Assembly: GCF_902158555.1 (NCBI RefSeq)
Contig: NZ_CABGGS010000043.1
Span: 363,065-427,064 of the forward strand
Length of the DNA: 64,000 bases
Direction of reading: 5' to 3'
Origin: Klebsiella spallanzanii
GTDB taxonomy: Bacteria; Pseudomonadota; Gammaproteobacteria; Enterobacterales; Enterobacteriaceae
In this document: positions 62,219-64,000 of the stretch, piece by piece
Position numbering within the stretch: the stretch's first letter is position 1
Layout of the letters: each line of letters opens with the position of its first letter
The notes under the pieces: generated by a model
The model's input: the letters and a program-made list of their open reading frames with translations, nothing else
Databases searched by the model: none
Told to the model about the DNA's origin: nothing
Made by a program: the position numbers and the translations under genes

Positions 62219-64000
62219 ATGAAGCAGAGGTCAATCTGCCCGGGAAGATTAAGCACGGCCATTGCGGTTGCGCTGTGCTGCTTTCCGCCATTTTCCAGCG
62301 GAGAGGAAAACCCGGGAACGGTCTATCAGTTTAACGATGGTTTTATCGTCGGCAGTCGCGAAAAGGTCGATCTGTCGCGCTTTTCTACCAGCGCTATCAG
62401 CGAGGGCGTCTATTCACTTGATGTGTATACCAACGGCGAATGGAAAGGGCGCTACGACCTGAAAATCACCGCCGGTAAAGATGGCAAAATGGGCGTCTGT
62501 TACACCAAAGCGATGCTGATGCAATACGGGATCTCGCCTGAAAAATTCAACCCGCAGCTCAGCGAGAAAGAGGGCTTCTGCGGACGCCTGCAAGAGTGGC
62601 GCAACGAAGAGAATGTTAAAGACACTCTGATCCAGTCCTCCCTGCGACTGGATATATCCGTACCACAAATCTACGAAGATCAGCGTCTTAAAAACTTTGT
62701 CAGCCCGGAGTTCTGGGATAAAGGCGTTGCGGCGCTGAATTTAGGCTGGATGGCAAACGCCTGGAACAGCCACAGCTCGTCGTCCAACGGTTCTGATAAC
62801 AGCAGTGCTTATCTGGGTATTAACGCGGGCCTGTCGTGGGACGGCTGGCTGCTCAAGCATATCGGTAACCTGAACTGGCAGCAGCAGCAGGGAAAAGCCC
62901 ACTGGAACAGCAACCAAACTTACCTGCAGCGGCCCATTCCGCAGATTAACTCGATAGTCAGCGGCGGGCAGATTTTTACCAACGGCGAATTCTTCGACAC
63001 CATTGGCCTGCGCGGGGTAAACCTGGCGACCGATGACAATATGTTCCCGGACGGCATGCGCTCCTACGCCCCGGAAATTCGTGGCGTAGCGCAAAGCAAC
63101 GCCCTGGTAACGGTTCGTCAGGGCAGCAATATTATCTATCAGACCACGGTGCCGCCGGGGCCGTTTACCCTGCAGGATGTTTACCCTTCCGGCTACGGTA
63201 GCGACCTTGAAGTTTCGGTTAAAGAAGCCGATGGTACAGTTGAAGTGTTTAGCGTGCCTTACGCCTCGGTGGCGCAATTACTGCGTCCAGGGATGACCCG
63301 CTATGCGCTCTCTGCCGGTAAAGTCGACGACAGTTCGCTGCGTAATAAGCCGATGCTCTACCAGGGAACCTGGCAGCACGGTTTAAATAACCTGTTTACC
63401 GGTTATACCGGCGTCACTGGTTTTGATGACTACCAGGCGTTCCTGCTGGGAACCGGGATGAACACCGGCATCGGCGCGCTGTCATTCGACGTTACTCATT
63501 CACGGTTGAAGAGCGATACCCTTGACGAGCATGGTCAAAGCTATCGCGCCACCTTTAACCGCATGTTTACCGAAACCCAGACCAGTATCGTGCTGGCGGC
63601 GTATCGTTACTCCACCAAAGGCTATTACAACCTGAACGACGCGCTGTATGCGGTCGATCAGGAAAAAAACCACAACAGTAATTACACCGTCTGGCGGCAA
63701 AAAAACGGTATGACCTTTACCGTTAACCAAAACCTGCCGGACGGCTGGGGCGGTTTTTATCTGAGCGGCCGGGTGGCGGATTACTGGAACCGTTCCGGAA
63801 CCGAGAAACAGTACCAGTTTAGTTACAACAATATGTACGGCCGGCTCTCGTGGTCGGTGAGTGCTCAGCGTGTCTATACCCCGGATAGTTCTGGCCACCG
63901 TCGCGACGATCGCGTTTCGCTCAACTTCAGCTACCCGCTGTGGTTCGGTGAAAACCGTACCGCTAACCTGACGTCAAATACCTCGTTTAATAATTCACGC
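62219..64000 (+). CDS. mrkC: Type 3 fimbrial usher MrkC, 5' part
   Basis: The frame from ATG 62219 stays open for 594 codons to the window edge; a full usher is about 830 aa, so the 3' third is outside. A signal peptide and the N-terminal usher domain (VYQFNDGFIVGSREKVDLSRF) are followed by the barrel with [19 protein letters not shown]. The N-domain cysteines are in GVCYTKAM and EGFCGRL. GGAAACG precedes the ATG. Confidence 0.94.
   Translation, partial: MKQRSICPGRLSTAIAVALCCFPPFSSGEENPGTVYQFNDGFIVGSREKVDLSRFSTSAISEGVYSLDVYTNGEWKGRYDLKITAGKDGKMGVCYTKAMLMQYGISPEKFNPQLSEKEGFCGRLQEWRNEENVKDTLIQSSLRLDISVPQIYEDQRLKNFVSPEFWDKGVAALNLGWMANAWNSHSSSSNGSDNSSAYLGINAGLSWDGWLLKHIGNLNWQQQQGKAHWNSNQTYLQRPIPQINSIVSGGQIFTNGEFFDTIGLRGVNLATDDNMFPDGMRSYAPEIRGVAQSNALVTVRQGSNIIYQTTVPPGPFTLQDVYPSGYGSDLEVSVKEADGTVEVFSVPYASVAQLLRPGMTRYALSAGKVDDSSLRNKPMLYQGTWQHGLNNLFTGYTGVTGFDDYQAFLLGTGMNTGIGALSFDVTHSRLKSDTLDEHGQSYRATFNRMFTETQTSIVLAAYRYSTKGYYNLNDALYAVDQEKNHNSNYTVWRQKNGMTFTVNQNLPDGWGGFYLSGRVADYWNRSGTEKQYQFSYNNMYGRLSWSVSAQRVYTPDSSGHRRDDRVSLNFSYPLWFGENRTANLTSNTSFNNSR

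Noticed and set aside
1..64000. CRISPR array, prophage, insertion sequence or integrative element
   Set aside because: No regularly spaced repeats, transposase, phage structural gene or flanking direct repeat was found. The tyrosine recombinases present are XerD, FimB and FimE with known roles.

Overview
The window is enterobacterial chromosome, almost certainly Klebsiella or a close relative such as Raoultella. The left end has the E. coli-like order ygfZ / sdhE-cptA / fldB / xerD-dsbC-recJ-prfB-lysS / idi. The right end has a complete type 1 fimbrial locus (fimB-fimE-fimS-fimAICDFGH plus the Klebsiella-type fimK), then about 5.6 kb of regulatory and metabolic genes, then the start of a type 3 fimbrial operon (mrkA, mrkB, 5' part of mrkC). 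That fim-to-mrk linkage is a Klebsiella hallmark. MrkA and the FimH lectin domain differ enough from the K. pneumoniae sequences I remember that another species of the genus is likely. I saw no prophage, insertion sequence, CRISPR array or rRNA. One tRNA gene (tRNA-Gly, CCC anticodon) is present.

Layout. 1-9.4 kb: housekeeping genes, including prfB with its programmed +1 frameshift. 9.4-13.3 kb: an AroY-type UbiD decarboxylase, a UbiX-type flavin prenyltransferase and a DUF554 membrane protein, divergent from a LysR regulator. 13.4-14.5 kb: an ActS/YgeR-like lipoprotein and tRNA-Gly. 14.5-22.3 kb: two divergent carbohydrate units with two DeoR-family regulators, a FucP-type permease, PfkB and FGGY kinases, a ribulose-phosphate-3-epimerase-family enzyme and a DeoC-family aldolase; the substrate is not evident. 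22.5-27.2 kb: an S9 oligopeptidase, a short-form mannonate dehydratase and an orphan ArtJ-like binding protein.

27.4-38.5 kb holds the most unusual content: a one-strand catabolic island with an MFS importer, AtoDA-type CoA transferase, cupin, SDR, 3-hydroxyacyl-CoA-dehydrogenase-family enzyme, cyclase-family metallohydrolase, thiolase and a beta-keto acid cleavage enzyme (BKACE). A LysR regulator, a Crp/Fnr-type regulator and an aromatic-type outer-membrane channel lie beside it. The enzymes read as a route that oxidises a free 3-hydroxy acid to a 3-keto acid, cleaves it with acetyl-CoA to acetoacetate plus an acyl-CoA, activates the acetoacetate and thiolyses it to acetyl-CoA. The starting substrate cannot be read from the sequence. 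A near-identical 14-bp motif lies upstream of both transcription units of the island.

39-44.9 kb: a POT-family peptide transporter, an acetoin/butanediol-dehydrogenase-like SDR divergent from an AcoK/MalT-type LuxR regulator, and yjdI-yjdJ. 44.9-55.2 kb: the type 1 fimbrial locus. Its 315-bp invertible switch is assembled in the orientation that points the promoter away from fimA (phase OFF). 55.7-60.4 kb: LysE exporter/Lrp, MarR/EamA with a palindromic operator, a DUF1471 peptide, and an ABM monooxygenase with an ArsR regulator. 60.4 kb to the end: the mrk promoter region and mrkABC.
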